The translations under genes and the position numbers were made by a program. This document shows positions 38,285-47,207 of a DNA stretch of 64,000 nt, piece after piece. The notes under the pieces were generated by a model. That model searched no databases, was not told where the DNA came from, and saw only the letters and a list, made by a program, of their open reading frames with translations. The number at the start of each line of letters is the position of its first letter. Positions within the stretch are counted from its first letter, which is position 1. The stretch comes from a virus. The DNA is taken from IMG/VR virus record IMGVR_UViG_3300030943_000007, positions 1 to 64,000 of that record; one strand, 5' to 3'.

Positions 38285-39139
38285 TCAGGCCCATGACTGG
38301 GCCTCCGAGAACACCCGGAAGGATCCGGCACCCAGCTGGGCATTGGCGGGGGTGAGCCTCCGGAGGGTGAGGATGCCAGAGACTGCGCCGGGGGCCAGCG
38401 TGGAGATCGTCTGCTGCGCCGTGTAGGACCCTCCGTTGAGGGACAGGGCGTGCTGGCCCGGTACCGACGGGCTCTGGTTGGTCAGCACCTCCATGGCCAC
38501 CCGGACGTTGGTCGCCGTCTTGGTGGGGGACATGTTCTTGATCCGGAACTGCCGGGTGTCCGAAGAGTTGCGGGGCACATCACCCCAGTCGAACCACGAG
38601 GGAGAGACCCGCTCGTCGAGGGTGGGGTGCCACACGAGGAGGCGGTCCAGCGTCTGACCTGCGGTGATCTCTCCGTAGATGTGGATGGCCATCAGGGCGG
38701 AGGCTCCGGCGAACTTCACTGCTTGAATGCCCAGCTTGGTGGTGCTGACAGCTTCGCGGTAGTCCGGAGCCACCTTGGCGTTGCCGTCGCTGAACGTTCC
38801 GATGGCGAAGGTGCCTGCGGTGGTCCATGTCCCATCCACCCCATTGGTGGAGTCGACTGAGGTTGTGACCGTGGCGGTGCCTCCTCCGAGACCTCCCGTC
38901 CTGCCCTTACCGAAGAAGGCGTCGAGATCCCGCTTCTCCGGGAAGATGAGGACGACCTCCCCGTAATCGAACATGCCGAAGGCAGTCAAGACGGCATCCC
39001 CGGTGGCCTCGTTGTTCAGGTTCACCAAGTCGGTCCCGCTGAGGGGTGTGACCACCCCGCGCACGACGCGGTAGCCCTGAGTGCCGTCCGTGTCGTATCC
39101 CATGCGCCATGACGGCGCGTTCGGGTAGTTACCTGCCAT
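38285..39139 (-). CDS. Minor tail protein, tandem paralogue 2 (284 aa)
   Basis: Second member of the triplet, with the same blocks as its neighbours (SWRMGYDTDGTQGYRV, IFPEKRDLDAFFG, FDWGDVPRNSSDT). It carries an insertion of glycine-rich sequence after DLDAFF. The 12-base gap to the next gene and the shared ends point to recent duplication in tandem. Confidence 0.7.
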   Translation of the reverse strand: MAGNYPNAPSWRMGYDTDGTQGYRVVRGVVTPLSGTDLVNLNNEATGDAVLTAFGMFDYGEVVLIFPEKRDLDAFFGKGRTGGLGGGTATVTTSVDSTNGVDGTWTTAGTFAIGTFSDGNAKVAPDYREAVSTTKLGIQAVKFAGASALMAIHIYGEITAGQTLDRLLVWHPTLDERVSPSWFDWGDVPRNSSDTRQFRIKNMSPTKTATNVRVAMEVLTNQSPSVPGQHALSLNGGSYTAQQTISTLAPGAVSGILTLRRLTPANAQLGAGSFRVFSEAQSWA

Positions 39140-39145
39140 GGCTCA

Positions 39146-39997
39146 TCAGCTCCACGTCGCTGCTTCGGCGAACACCCGGAAGGCGCTGAGACTCAGCTGT
39201 GCGTTGGCGGGGGTGATCCTGCGGAGGGTGAGGACGTCGGAGAGGGCTCCGGGGGCCAGCGTGGCGATGGTCTGCTGTGGCAGGTAGGACCCGCCGCCGA
39301 TGGACAAGGTGTGCTGTGCCGGTACCGAGGGGGATCCATCGGTCAAGGACTCCATGGCCACCCGGACGGTGTTCGCCGTCTTCGCTGCGGCGAGGTTCTT
39401 CACCCGGAAGGTGCGGGAGGCAGAGGTGTTACGGGGGACGTTGCCCCAGTCGAAGTACGCCGGGGTGATGCGCTCATCAAGGGTGGGGTGCCACAGCGCG
39501 AGCCGGTCGATGCTCTGGCCTGCGGAAATCTCACCGTAGAGGTGGACAGCTGCGGGGTTGAACCCAGTGCCCAGCCCAGCTCCTGCGGAGATCCGGACGC
39601 CCCGGATCCCGAGGGCTGTGGCCGACTGAGCGTGGAGCCGGTAGTTCGGTACAACCGCCTCGACCACGCTGTAGGTGCCGCCGAGGTTCGTCCACGTGCC
39701 ATCGGACCCGTTCGTGGTGTTCGTCGAGGTCTGCACCTGCGCGCTGAAGTTGTCCCTGTCACTGCCCGTGATCCAGTATCCGTCGAGGTCTCTCTTTTCA
39801 GGAAACAGGAGGATCAGGTACCCAGCCTGATTCTGGCTGATGCCGATGTTGATGTAGTCGTCAGCTTCGTTGTTGATCGTGATGAGATTGGCGTTGGTCA
39901 GCTGCGTCAGAACGCCGGAGTTCATCTTGAAGCCCTGCGTGCCGTCGCGGTCGTATGCCATGCGCCACGAGGGCACGTCGGCGTAGTTGCCTGCCAT
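39146..39997 (-). CDS. Minor tail protein, tandem paralogue 3 (283 aa)
   Basis: The first-transcribed member of the triplet. The start is the ATG at 39997 behind AGGAGATCCGAC; the upstream extension overlaps the distal tail gene. It contains SWRMAYDRDGTQGFKM, LFPEKRDLDGYW and FDWGNVPRNTSASR. An operator-like palindrome lies at 39795-39806. Confidence 0.7.
   Translation of the reverse strand: MAGNYADVPSWRMAYDRDGTQGFKMNSGVLTQLTNANLITINNEADDYINIGISQNQAGYLILLFPEKRDLDGYWITGSDRDNFSAQVQTSTNTTNGSDGTWTNLGGTYSVVEAVVPNYRLHAQSATALGIRGVRISAGAGLGTGFNPAAVHLYGEISAGQSIDRLALWHPTLDERITPAYFDWGNVPRNTSASRTFRVKNLAAAKTANTVRVAMESLTDGSPSVPAQHTLSIGGGSYLPQQTIATLAPGALSDVLTLRRITPANAQLSLSAFRVFAEAATWS
39795..39806. promoter_or_regulatory. 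Intragenic operator-like palindrome
   Basis: TTTTCAGGAAAC has one mismatch, in the tail paralogue gene. Confidence 0.5.
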
Positions 39998-40007
39998 GTC
40001 GGATCTC

Positions 40008-40847
40008 CTAGTCGAAGTACGCGGGACGCCACTTGATGATTGCCTGACCGGAGCCAGCATCCCGGGTCAGTGTCACAATGTTGCTTCCGGAGGCGAGTCC
40101 GAACCATTGCCGCATACCCGAACGCGTGACCGCTCCAATCAGGTTCGCCCCGTCGGAATCGCGTCTTGCAGACATCTTGTCCACGTCCAAGGTCACTGTA
40201 TCGGCAATAGCGACCGAAGACCCCAACTTGACCCAGTTCTGGGGGGCGAATGTTGCATTGGTGAGGACCGGGTTGGTCAGCTGACCCTCGAAGTCCATCG
40301 TGATCTTGTGGGTGCGCGCGTCCCCGGGGTTGGCGATCACGACCGTCTCCCCCGCCTCGACCACGGTGGTCTGCTCCTCACCGAAGAACAGGCCCTCCAG
40401 CATGAGCAGGTCGACGGAGAAGGTGGCGTGCGCGTTGCCCTGCATGGTGGGGGCCATGACCCCGGTGTTCTCCACCAGTGCGGAGGCGGACATGACCTCG
40501 AAGGTGTCCGGATCGATCCAGCGCTTGGTCAACGTGAAGGGCATCGAGTCGTCCCTCCAGAAGAGCTGGCGCAGGGCCCTCCAGTTCTTCTGGAACTCCA
40601 GCTCGGTGCTGCGGGCCGTAGGAGCCCCGCCGTCAGCCGTGGAGCCCTGTACCCACATGGACAGCGACAAGGCCTTGGAATCGATGGTCTTGGCCTTGTG
40701 GAAGGTGCCCGGGTAGTAGGCGAGGTTCACGTTGGAGCCCCGGAAGTTGGCGACGCCGCTGCGGCCTGTGAGGGTGCGGATGTTCCATGCGAAGTTCTGG
40801 ATCGAGACGCCGTCCACATCCCAGTAGACCGGGGTCGTGTTGGTCAC
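40008..40847 (-). CDS. Distal tail protein (279 aa)
   Basis: The GTG at 40847 overlaps the tape-measure stop. The order strand-rich N-terminus (YWDVDGVSIQNFAWNIRTL), WRALRQLFWRDDSMPF, VMSASALVENTG, then the GEQ and NPGDARTHKITMDFEG segments is characteristic of distal tail (Dit-like) proteins placed after the tape measure in siphoviruses. It forms the ring joining tail tube and tip complex. Confidence 0.75.
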   Translation of the reverse strand: MTNTTPVYWDVDGVSIQNFAWNIRTLTGRSGVANFRGSNVNLAYYPGTFHKAKTIDSKALSLSMWVQGSTADGGAPTARSTELEFQKNWRALRQLFWRDDSMPFTLTKRWIDPDTFEVMSASALVENTGVMAPTMQGNAHATFSVDLLMLEGLFFGEEQTTVVEAGETVVIANPGDARTHKITMDFEGQLTNPVLTNATFAPQNWVKLGSSVAIADTVTLDVDKMSARRDSDGANLIGAVTRSGMRQWFGLASGSNIVTLTRDAGSGQAIIKWRPAYFD

Positions 40848-43800
40848 TTGAAGTCACCTGCGTTCAGTCCGAGATGGGCGAGCTGCTGGGTCTTGGTCGT
40901 CAGCGAGTTGGTCGCACGCTCAGGCACCGGGTTCTGGATGATGACGTCGCCGAAGGTCACGCTGTTGACCGTGGTGTTGCCACCGCCCCCGAAACTCGGG
41001 CCCCTGCCGCCACCGGGTGAGTTGGTGGGTGCCATGGTCGGCACGAGACCGCCACCGTTGAAGACCAGCTGGCTGCCACCGTCCTTGGGCTTGCGCGAGG
41101 AGCTGGCGGCTGCCGCGAGCAGCTGGGCGTAGGACATGACGCCCGAGTTGAGCTTGACGAGGTTGTCGATCCCGACCCTGTCGACGATGCCCTTGCGGAC
41201 GACGAACTCACCGGGAGTGAGTCGTGCTGCCACGGTGTCGCTGTTGCCATGTCCGGGGACGCCGCCACCACCCGCACGGTGGATCTCTCCGCCGTTGTGG
41301 GGCGTCTGGGTACCGTCGCCATGCCCTGCACCGAACCCTGCTCCGGCGTTGCCCCAGAAGTCCGTCCACCACTTGCCAATGGTGTTCTTGACGCCGTCCC
41401 ACCAACGGCCCCACGCGGTGCTCACACTGTCGACGAAGTCGGTGGCGATCTTGGCCAGATCCCTGCCGAAGCCGGGGAGCGTCACGTTCCAGAACTTGTC
41501 CCACATGGGACCAATGCCGGAGACCCACTTCTGGATCTGCGCCTTGGCGTTGGCCAGCCACTTCGGGAAGGTGACTGCCCAGAAGTTGTTCCACGCTGGG
41601 CCGATGCTGGAGATCCACGAGCGGACGGCAGCCGACGCGCTGGAGATCCACGCGGGGAAGGTGACCGTCCAGAAGGTGGTCCATGCCACCCCGATACCTG
41701 CGAACCACTGGGTGACGGCTGCGGATGCCTGCGTGACCCACAGCGGGAAGGTGACCGTCCAGAAGGTGGTCCACGCCGCTCCGATGCCTGCGAACCACTG
41801 ACCCACTGCCAGCGTGGCGCTGGTGACCCACTTCGGGAAGGTCTCGGTCCAGAAGGTGGTCCATGCCGGGCCGATGCCCTCGAACCACTTGACGGTGGCT
41901 CCCAAGGCGTACCCCGCCCAGTAGGGGAACGTCTTGGTCCAGAAGTCGGTCCACGAGGTGCCAAGGTCGTCGAACCACTTGGTGGCCCCAGCGCCGAGGT
42001 CGTTCCAGAACTTGGGGACCTGCACCCCCCAGTACTCATCCCACAGCTTGCCGAAGTCGCCGAACCACTTGCTGATGCCCCCGGTGAGGTCGTTCCAGAA
42101 CTTGGGGACCTGCACCCCCCAGTACTCATCCCACAGCTTGCCGAAGTCGCCGAACCACTTGCTGATGCCCCCGGTGAGGTCGTTCCACCACTTGGGGAGG
42201 GTGGTGCCCCAGAACTCGTTCCACCCCTTGACGAAGTCGGTGAAGAACTGGTCGATGTCCTCCTTGGCGGAGCCGAAGAATCCCACGAGGGCTCCGATGA
42301 GCCCACCGATGATCGCGCCGGGGACTGCCCCGATGCCACCGAACAGCAGGCCGACAGAGCCACCGATGCCTGCGCCTGTGGCTGCCCCGGAGAGGGTGTT
42401 GCCTCCGAGCCGCTGGCCGGATCCGTCCTTGCCCTCGGGGGCGTTGTTCGAGATGACGTCGCCCACGATGGTGCCCAGAATCGACGCGATGGCCGCGAGC
42501 GGGCCACCTGCACCCTTCAGGATCGACGCGAACCCCTTGAGGCTACCGAACCCCTTGATCAGGGTGGAGAAGCCCTTCAGACCTCCCCCGGAGAGGAGGA
42601 CCTTGAAGCCATCGAGCAGGCTGCCTAGCCACTTGAAGCCCTTCAGCCCACTGAGGAGCTTGGGCAGCCCCTTGAACAGGCCGAACAGCTTGCCGAGCTT
42701 TCCGAAAAGGAACTTGGCTCCGTCGGCGATCCCATAGAACATCGCCTTGATGAAGCTGAGTCCGGTGTACCGCTTCCCGGTGATGCCGAAGAGCTTCATC
42801 AGGACGGTCTTCAGCGACTCGAAGAACTTGAGGATGCCACCGGTCTTGTAGAGCTTGATCAGCCACCCGATGAGGTTCTCAAGGCCGGTGAACTTGGCCA
42901 CGAAGGACATGGCTCCGATAGCTGCGGCGGCTCCGATGAGCATCTGGAGGACGGGGCCGATGACTGGCATCTTGATGACGGTCAGCAGGATGTCGAGGAG
43001 CCCGTTCAGGGTGTCGAAGAAGACCGCAGTGCCGGGGCCATCCACCAGTGTGGTGATCAGGTCGACGATCTTGATCAGCGAGTCCACGAACTTGGGGCCA
43101 ATGTTGGCCTTGCTCAGGGCATCGAACAGTGACGCCAGCTTGGGACCAAGATCGTCGGTGATCTTCTTGAAGATCTCCGTCATCTGCTTGATGTTCTTCG
43201 GGTCGGCAGCCTGCTTGCCGAACCACTTGAAGAAGGTGCCGAACATCCGGGAGATCTCGGACAGGAGGGGCTTGATGTCCTCAAGCCATTTCTTGAAAGG
43301 AGATCCCTTCTTGGTGGCTGCCTCGGAGGACGCCAGCCAGCCCTCGGTGGTCTTCTGGATACCGTCGGTGATCCAACCACCGAACGCCTCCGCCGCCTTG
43401 GCGAAGTTGAACAGGGTCTTGGCGATGTTCTTGATGATCTGCCACCACTGGCGCAGCGTCCCGAGGACACCCTTCGACCCGGTCTCCTTGTCACCCATCA
43501 GCCACTTGCTGAGGGACCCGCTCTTGCGGGCCTCCTTGACCATGGCCGCGATGTTCTCGGCACCCTTCTTGAACCCCTTGGCGAGTTCGATCAGGAATGG
43601 CATCGCGATGACGGTGAGGTCCTTGAAGACGCCCCACAGGACGTTCAGCCCGCCACCGATGGCGTGGATCAGAGGGACGTTCTGCTTGCCCAGCAGGATC
43701 AGGTCGCTCTTCCACTCCGGGGAGGAGATCATCCCGATGAACTCGTGGGCGACGTCGCCGAGCGCACCTGCGGTGTCAGACAGCAGGCTCTGGATGGTGG

Positions 43801-45259
43801 GCAGCATCGAGCGCAGCTTGCCGGTGTCGTTGACGATCTTGGAGAAGAAGGACTCCTGCACGGTCCTCTTGACCTTGGTCCACGCCTTGTCCATGGCGAG
43901 GATCGCCTCGACGAACTTGCGAGCCGAGGGGGAGAGCTTGGCCAGTGCGGCGGCGAGCGCGTTGTTGGCGGAGGCCCCACCACCGGAGGCCTTGGCGTCG
44001 CCCTTCTTGGCGTTGATCAGCGCGATCTGTGCGTCCCGCTGAGCCCAGATGGCATCGGTCAGGGCACGCTGGGCCATGATGACCGCCCGGTCACCCTTCA
44101 TGCCCTTCTTCTTCATGTCCTTCAGGTCATCCTGAAGTTTCGCGTTGTTGTCCTTGGCCTTCTGCTCGGCGGTCTTGGCGTCCTCGACGGCTGCCTGCGC
44201 GGCCATCTTCTCGGCCTTGGTCGAGTTCGGGTCGGCCAAGATCCGAGCGAGGTTCTTCTCCGCGTTCTCCCGCTGGGCGGTGAGGCGCTTCTCCGAGGCA
44301 GCTGCATCCTTGGCGGTCTGCTCCAGATCCTTCAGCCTCTGGAGGTAGTCCTTGCGGGCGTCGGCGAGATCCTCTTCAGCCCACTTCAGGTTCTCCGTGG
44401 CGCGGCGCAGGTTCTCCCGGGCGCGGGCGACCTTCTCGGCCTGCGAGATCTCGGCCTGTGAGCTTCCACCGCCGCCTCCGCCACCCCCACCTGAGGCTCC
44501 AGCCTTCTTCGCTGCCTTGAAGGCCGAGAACACCCCTCCGATGCCGCTGAAGGCCACCTTGAGGGCCCCGACGATGGAGAGCAGGGAGAACAGTGCCGGG
44601 ATGGCTGCGAGGGCCGCTCCGGCGACCTGACCGAGGCTGGAGGCCAGCCCGATGCCCGCGCCGCCCAGTGCGCCGATGCCTGCCACCAGAGGGTTCATCA
44701 GGGACAGCAGGCCAGCGATGATCGGGACCAACGCGATGAAAGGCGGCGTCAGCTTGGGTCGCCACTTGCCGAGCTTGTCGAAGCCGTTGTTGATCTTCTC
44801 GACCCACGGGACCGCGCGCTGCACCCCGCGCTGGAAGTTGGTCATCTTGGAGGCTGCCGGAGTCAGCGCCGCCCCGACGCGCTCGGTCTCGGTGGCCATC
44901 CTCCGCGCCTCACCAGCGTGCTTGGAGATCGTGGAGGTGGCGCTCTTGAGGACGGTGTCAGCCTTCGAGGTGGCATTCCCGAGGGCGCTCGCAGCAGCTC
45001 CACCCTCCTTGAGGACGGTGTTGTGATCCCGGTGCGCGTTGGCACTCTCGTGCACGGCGTTGGTGTCGTTGCTGATGGCCTTGGTGTGGCCCTGCGTGGC
45101 CGCTGTGGACGCCTTGGCCCCCGAGACGGACGCGGCGTTGAGGCCAGCCTCCTCGGCCTTCAGAGCCGCGATCTCAGCCTTGGCCTTGCGTGCCTCCCGG
45201 GCAACAGCGGAGAAGTCGGCAATGGCCTTGTAGATGACCCGAGTCTCGTTCTCAGCCAT
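40844..45259 (-). CDS. Tape measure protein (1471 aa)
   Basis: By far the longest tail gene, it follows the chaperone pair. Coiled-coil regions (residues 20-160, 300-420), hydrophobic membrane-like stretches near 205-260 and 960-1010, a series of about ten Trp-rich units of roughly 30 residues (WTTFWTVTFPLWVTQA type, residues about 1040-1320), and a C-terminal VAARLTPGEFVVRKG motif typical of actinophage tape measures. It sets tail length and is ejected with the DNA. The ATG at 45259 has AAAGGAGGTG upstream. An exact 90-bp tandem repeat lies at 42001-42180. Confidence 0.93.
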   Translation of the reverse strand: MAENETRVIYKAIADFSAVAREARKAKAEIAALKAEEAGLNAASVSGAKASTAATQGHTKAISNDTNAVHESANAHRDHNTVLKEGGAAASALGNATSKADTVLKSATSTISKHAGEARRMATETERVGAALTPAASKMTNFQRGVQRAVPWVEKINNGFDKLGKWRPKLTPPFIALVPIIAGLLSLMNPLVAGIGALGGAGIGLASSLGQVAGAALAAIPALFSLLSIVGALKVAFSGIGGVFSAFKAAKKAGASGGGGGGGGGSSQAEISQAEKVARARENLRRATENLKWAEEDLADARKDYLQRLKDLEQTAKDAAASEKRLTAQRENAEKNLARILADPNSTKAEKMAAQAAVEDAKTAEQKAKDNNAKLQDDLKDMKKKGMKGDRAVIMAQRALTDAIWAQRDAQIALINAKKGDAKASGGGASANNALAAALAKLSPSARKFVEAILAMDKAWTKVKRTVQESFFSKIVNDTGKLRSMLPTIQSLLSDTAGALGDVAHEFIGMISSPEWKSDLILLGKQNVPLIHAIGGGLNVLWGVFKDLTVIAMPFLIELAKGFKKGAENIAAMVKEARKSGSLSKWLMGDKETGSKGVLGTLRQWWQIIKNIAKTLFNFAKAAEAFGGWITDGIQKTTEGWLASSEAATKKGSPFKKWLEDIKPLLSEISRMFGTFFKWFGKQAADPKNIKQMTEIFKKITDDLGPKLASLFDALSKANIGPKFVDSLIKIVDLITTLVDGPGTAVFFDTLNGLLDILLTVIKMPVIGPVLQMLIGAAAAIGAMSFVAKFTGLENLIGWLIKLYKTGGILKFFESLKTVLMKLFGITGKRYTGLSFIKAMFYGIADGAKFLFGKLGKLFGLFKGLPKLLSGLKGFKWLGSLLDGFKVLLSGGGLKGFSTLIKGFGSLKGFASILKGAGGPLAAIASILGTIVGDVISNNAPEGKDGSGQRLGGNTLSGAATGAGIGGSVGLLFGGIGAVPGAIIGGLIGALVGFFGSAKEDIDQFFTDFVKGWNEFWGTTLPKWWNDLTGGISKWFGDFGKLWDEYWGVQVPKFWNDLTGGISKWFGDFGKLWDEYWGVQVPKFWNDLGAGATKWFDDLGTSWTDFWTKTFPYWAGYALGATVKWFEGIGPAWTTFWTETFPKWVTSATLAVGQWFAGIGAAWTTFWTVTFPLWVTQASAAVTQWFAGIGVAWTTFWTVTFPAWISSASAAVRSWISSIGPAWNNFWAVTFPKWLANAKAQIQKWVSGIGPMWDKFWNVTLPGFGRDLAKIATDFVDSVSTAWGRWWDGVKNTIGKWWTDFWGNAGAGFGAGHGDGTQTPHNGGEIHRAGGGGVPGHGNSDTVAARLTPGEFVVRKGIVDRVGIDNLVKLNSGVMSYAQLLAAAASSSRKPKDGGSQLVFNGGGLVPTMAPTNSPGGGRGPSFGGGGNTTVNSVTFGDVIIQNPVPERATNSLTTKTQQLAHLGLNAGDFK
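42001..42180 (-). repeat. Perfect tandem duplication of 90 bp in the tape measure gene
   Basis: Bases 42001-42090 and 42091-42180 are identical and encode two copies of a 30-residue unit (LWDEYWGVQVPKFWNDL part). A partial third copy flanks them. Exact identity points to a recent duplication that would lengthen the tail by one unit. Confidence 0.9.
43288..43299. promoter_or_regulatory. Intragenic operator-like site, perfect core
   Basis: ATTTCTTGAAAG keeps the TTTCNNGAAA core with both outer bases changed; inside the tape measure gene. Confidence 0.35.
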
Positions 45260-45277
45260 TGCCCACCTCCTTTGTGC

Positions 45278-46281
45278 CTAGAGCATCTTTCCCCGCTGGT
45301 CGAGGCCCCCTACCATGCCCCGGAGCCTCTCGAAGGACCCGTTGCTGTTCTTCGCTAGTGCCCGAGCGATGGCCTCGTTCGGATCGATGTCAGGTGCCTT
45401 GCCGTTCTCTGTCGGAACAGAGGGTGAGGTCTGCCTGTCGGGAGTGGCCCCGAGCATTGCGGCCTCGATGTCGTCGTACGCGAGGGACCCTGCCTGAGCC
45501 AGAGGCTCCTTCTTGTCCTTCGCATCCGCCATGTATCCGTTGACGATGAACCCCGCGAGGTTCCGTGCCAGCCATGAGAAGCGGCCATCCTCATCTCGTT
45601 TCTGGAAGAAGCGCCGCTGCTGGATGGCTGCGGTGATCTGCCGGAAGCGTGCGAGGGGAAGCTCCCAGATGACCTCGTCGGCCCAGCCGTACTCCGCCGA
45701 CACGAGGTCGAAGGCAGCTGAGAACCCACCGAGGAGGCCATCGGGGTCTAGGACCGCGAGCTTCTCTTCGAGGATGCGCCCTGCTTCGCGACTGCGCTCG
45801 TCTGCTGGACCTTCAGCAGAAGAGCTAGACGTTTTCCCAGTGCCACGATGTGGGGTGCCTCGACCTTGATGATCTGCTCCAAGATGGTGACGAGGTCATC
45901 GATCTCCGGGTCAACCAGCTCCAGACGAAGCTCGGCTTCGGCCTGCTCGTTCTCGGCCTTCTCGATGGCAGTCAGGCGGGCCCCGTCGTGGAGACCTGCC
46001 GGGAAGACCATCCGGTTGATGAACTCGACGGCCTCGTCCTCCGCCTCCGGGATGGCGATGATGACCGCCCCCAGCAGCTGGCCGGTGAACGCCTCGGTGG
46101 AGGTGTTCGGGTCGAAGCTCAGGGTGGGCAAGACCTCCGATGCGCCTCGGGTGAGGATCTTCAGCAGGGACATCAGGGCCCGCGTCTTGAGACGCTCGAC
46201 CTTGATCTGGGTGCCGGACACCAAAGCCACCGGGGTTGCCTCCGGTGCCAAGGTGTCGATGTCAGTGTTTCCGGTCGTCAT
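45278..46281 (-). CDS. Tail assembly chaperone, -1 frameshift fusion (about 334 aa)
   Basis: The long form shares its first 150 codons with the 177-residue chaperone and then moves to the -1 frame at a slippery G GGA AAA (45838-45832, in zero-frame register). No stop occurs in the -1 frame between the slip site and 45278, and the joined sequence (EAGRILEEKLAVLD, then LLGGFSAAFDL and WADEVIWELPLARF) reads as a continuous helical protein. This is the lambda G/GT-type arrangement that precedes the tape measure in most siphoviruses. Confidence 0.85.
45748..46281 (-). CDS. Tail assembly chaperone, short form (177 aa)
   Basis: The ATG at 46281 opens a protein with an acidic middle region (IPEAEDEAVEFINRMVF) and a helix-rich C-terminus (VTILEQIIKVEAPHIVALGK). 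It ends SKRSSRS at a TAG after the slip site. It acts, with the frameshifted long form, to fold the tape measure and assemble the tail, and is usually not in the finished particle. Confidence 0.85.
   Translation of the reverse strand: MTTGNTDIDTLAPEATPVALVSGTQIKVERLKTRALMSLLKILTRGASEVLPTLSFDPNTSTEAFTGQLLGAVIIAIPEAEDEAVEFINRMVFPAGLHDGARLTAIEKAENEQAEAELRLELVDPEIDDLVTILEQIIKVEAPHIVALGKRLALLLKVQQTSAVAKQGASSKRSSRS
45832..45838 (-). other. Programmed -1 frameshift slippery site GGGAAAA
   Basis: The heptamer fits X XXY YYZ exactly in the reading frame of the short chaperone and resembles the lambda G/T slip site GGGAAAG. Confidence 0.85.
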
Positions 46282-46304
46282 GCGACTCTCTCTCCTACTT
46301 AGTT

Positions 46305-46316
46305 GTTTTTGGAATC
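46305..46316. promoter_or_regulatory. Weak operator-like site before the chaperone gene
   Basis: GTTTTTGGAATC has two mismatches and lies in the short gap between major tail protein and chaperone genes. Confidence 0.35.
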
Positions 46317-46326
46317 AGCTCCAGCG

Positions 46327-46905
46327 TCAGAGCGGACGGCTCAGCAGGTGTCCGATGCGCTTGGTCGGCTGGCCGGTGCGGCTGTCGAGGACCGGGTTGC
46401 CCTTCTCGTCGGTCGAGGAGAACAGTGCGGAACCGTTGTAGTTCAGCAGCAGGCCTTCCTTGTACGACGGGCCGTCAAAGCTGAAGGGCTGGAACTGGAC
46501 CTTGTAGAGCACGAAGTCCAGCAGGCGCACGACACCGTCGGCGTCCTTGGACGGCACCCGCACGACCATCGGTCGCGGCTTGGTGTTCATCGTGTTCTCT
46601 TCCCACAGGGGGAGAGTGAAGGTCTGGTTCGCGCCCGTGCCGGAGCTGGCCACGACCGAGCCGGAGATCAGCGACAGGGTCTGGAACGGGATGTAGCCGC
46701 CCTGCACCGTCACGTTGACCTTGTTGGCCCAGTACCACGTCGACAGGATGGTGTCGTCGCCGGTGTTGTCGTAGCTGTCCTGATCAAGCTCCATGGAGCC
46801 AGACCGGATGCCGTAGATGTCACCAAACTCCTCTTCGAGACCGGTGGCCCCGTCAAGGATGGCGGCGTGAGAGATGCTGAAACCCTCAACTGTCGGGTTG
46901 CCCAT
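46327..46905 (-). CDS. Major tail (tube) protein (192 aa)
   Basis: Position directly before the chaperone pair, size near 190 residues and a beta-rich sequence with an N-terminal FSISHAAILDGATGLEEEFG and a central LSTWYWANKVNVTVQGGYIP fit a tail tube subunit. The ATG at 46905 has AAGGAG upstream and a late element 59 bases before it, as expected for an abundant structural protein. Confidence 0.75.
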   Translation of the reverse strand: MGNPTVEGFSISHAAILDGATGLEEEFGDIYGIRSGSMELDQDSYDNTGDDTILSTWYWANKVNVTVQGGYIPFQTLSLISGSVVASSGTGANQTFTLPLWEENTMNTKPRPMVVRVPSKDADGVVRLLDFVLYKVQFQPFSFDGPSYKEGLLLNYNGSALFSSTDEKGNPVLDSRTGQPTKRIGHLLSRPL

Positions 46906-46964
46906 GGTCGATCTCCTTCAGAACGAGTTGGCAAGTGAACAGGTTCGAGTTCTTGCCTACCTCT

Positions 46965-46975
46965 GAAGATCGGCC
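46965..46975 (-). promoter_or_regulatory. Late element before the major tail protein
   Basis: Perfect GGCCGATCTTC in the gap between a zinc-ribbon gene and the major tail gene. Confidence 0.75.
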
Positions 46976-46982
46976 TCAGCCC

Positions 46983-47207
46983 TCAGGGCTGGTAGACGGC
47001 CTCCGACTCCACCAGATCGCCGATCAGGTTGAACCGGTGGAGCACTCGCAGCACCGGCTTCCCCTCCCGCCGCATGGTCTTCTTGCAGTCATCACAGGAC
47101 AGCTCCACGAGGTTGCCGTCCACGATCTTGGGGTGTCCTCCGGCCACAACGGTCTTGGCCAGCAGGCGGCGTGGTCCCACTGGGCAGCGAAGCTCAACGA
47201 TCTGCAT
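46983..47207 (-). CDS. Small zinc-ribbon protein (74 aa)
   Basis: ELRCPVG near the start and SCDDCKKTMRREG in the middle give a paired-cysteine ribbon; the chain ends LHRFNLIGDLVESE. Small Cys-rich proteins of this type occur beside structural genes in many actinophages without known function. The start overlaps the glycosyltransferase stop. Confidence 0.65.
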   Translation of the reverse strand: MQIVELRCPVGPRRLLAKTVVAGGHPKIVDGNLVELSCDDCKKTMRREGKPVLRVLHRFNLIGDLVESEAVYQP

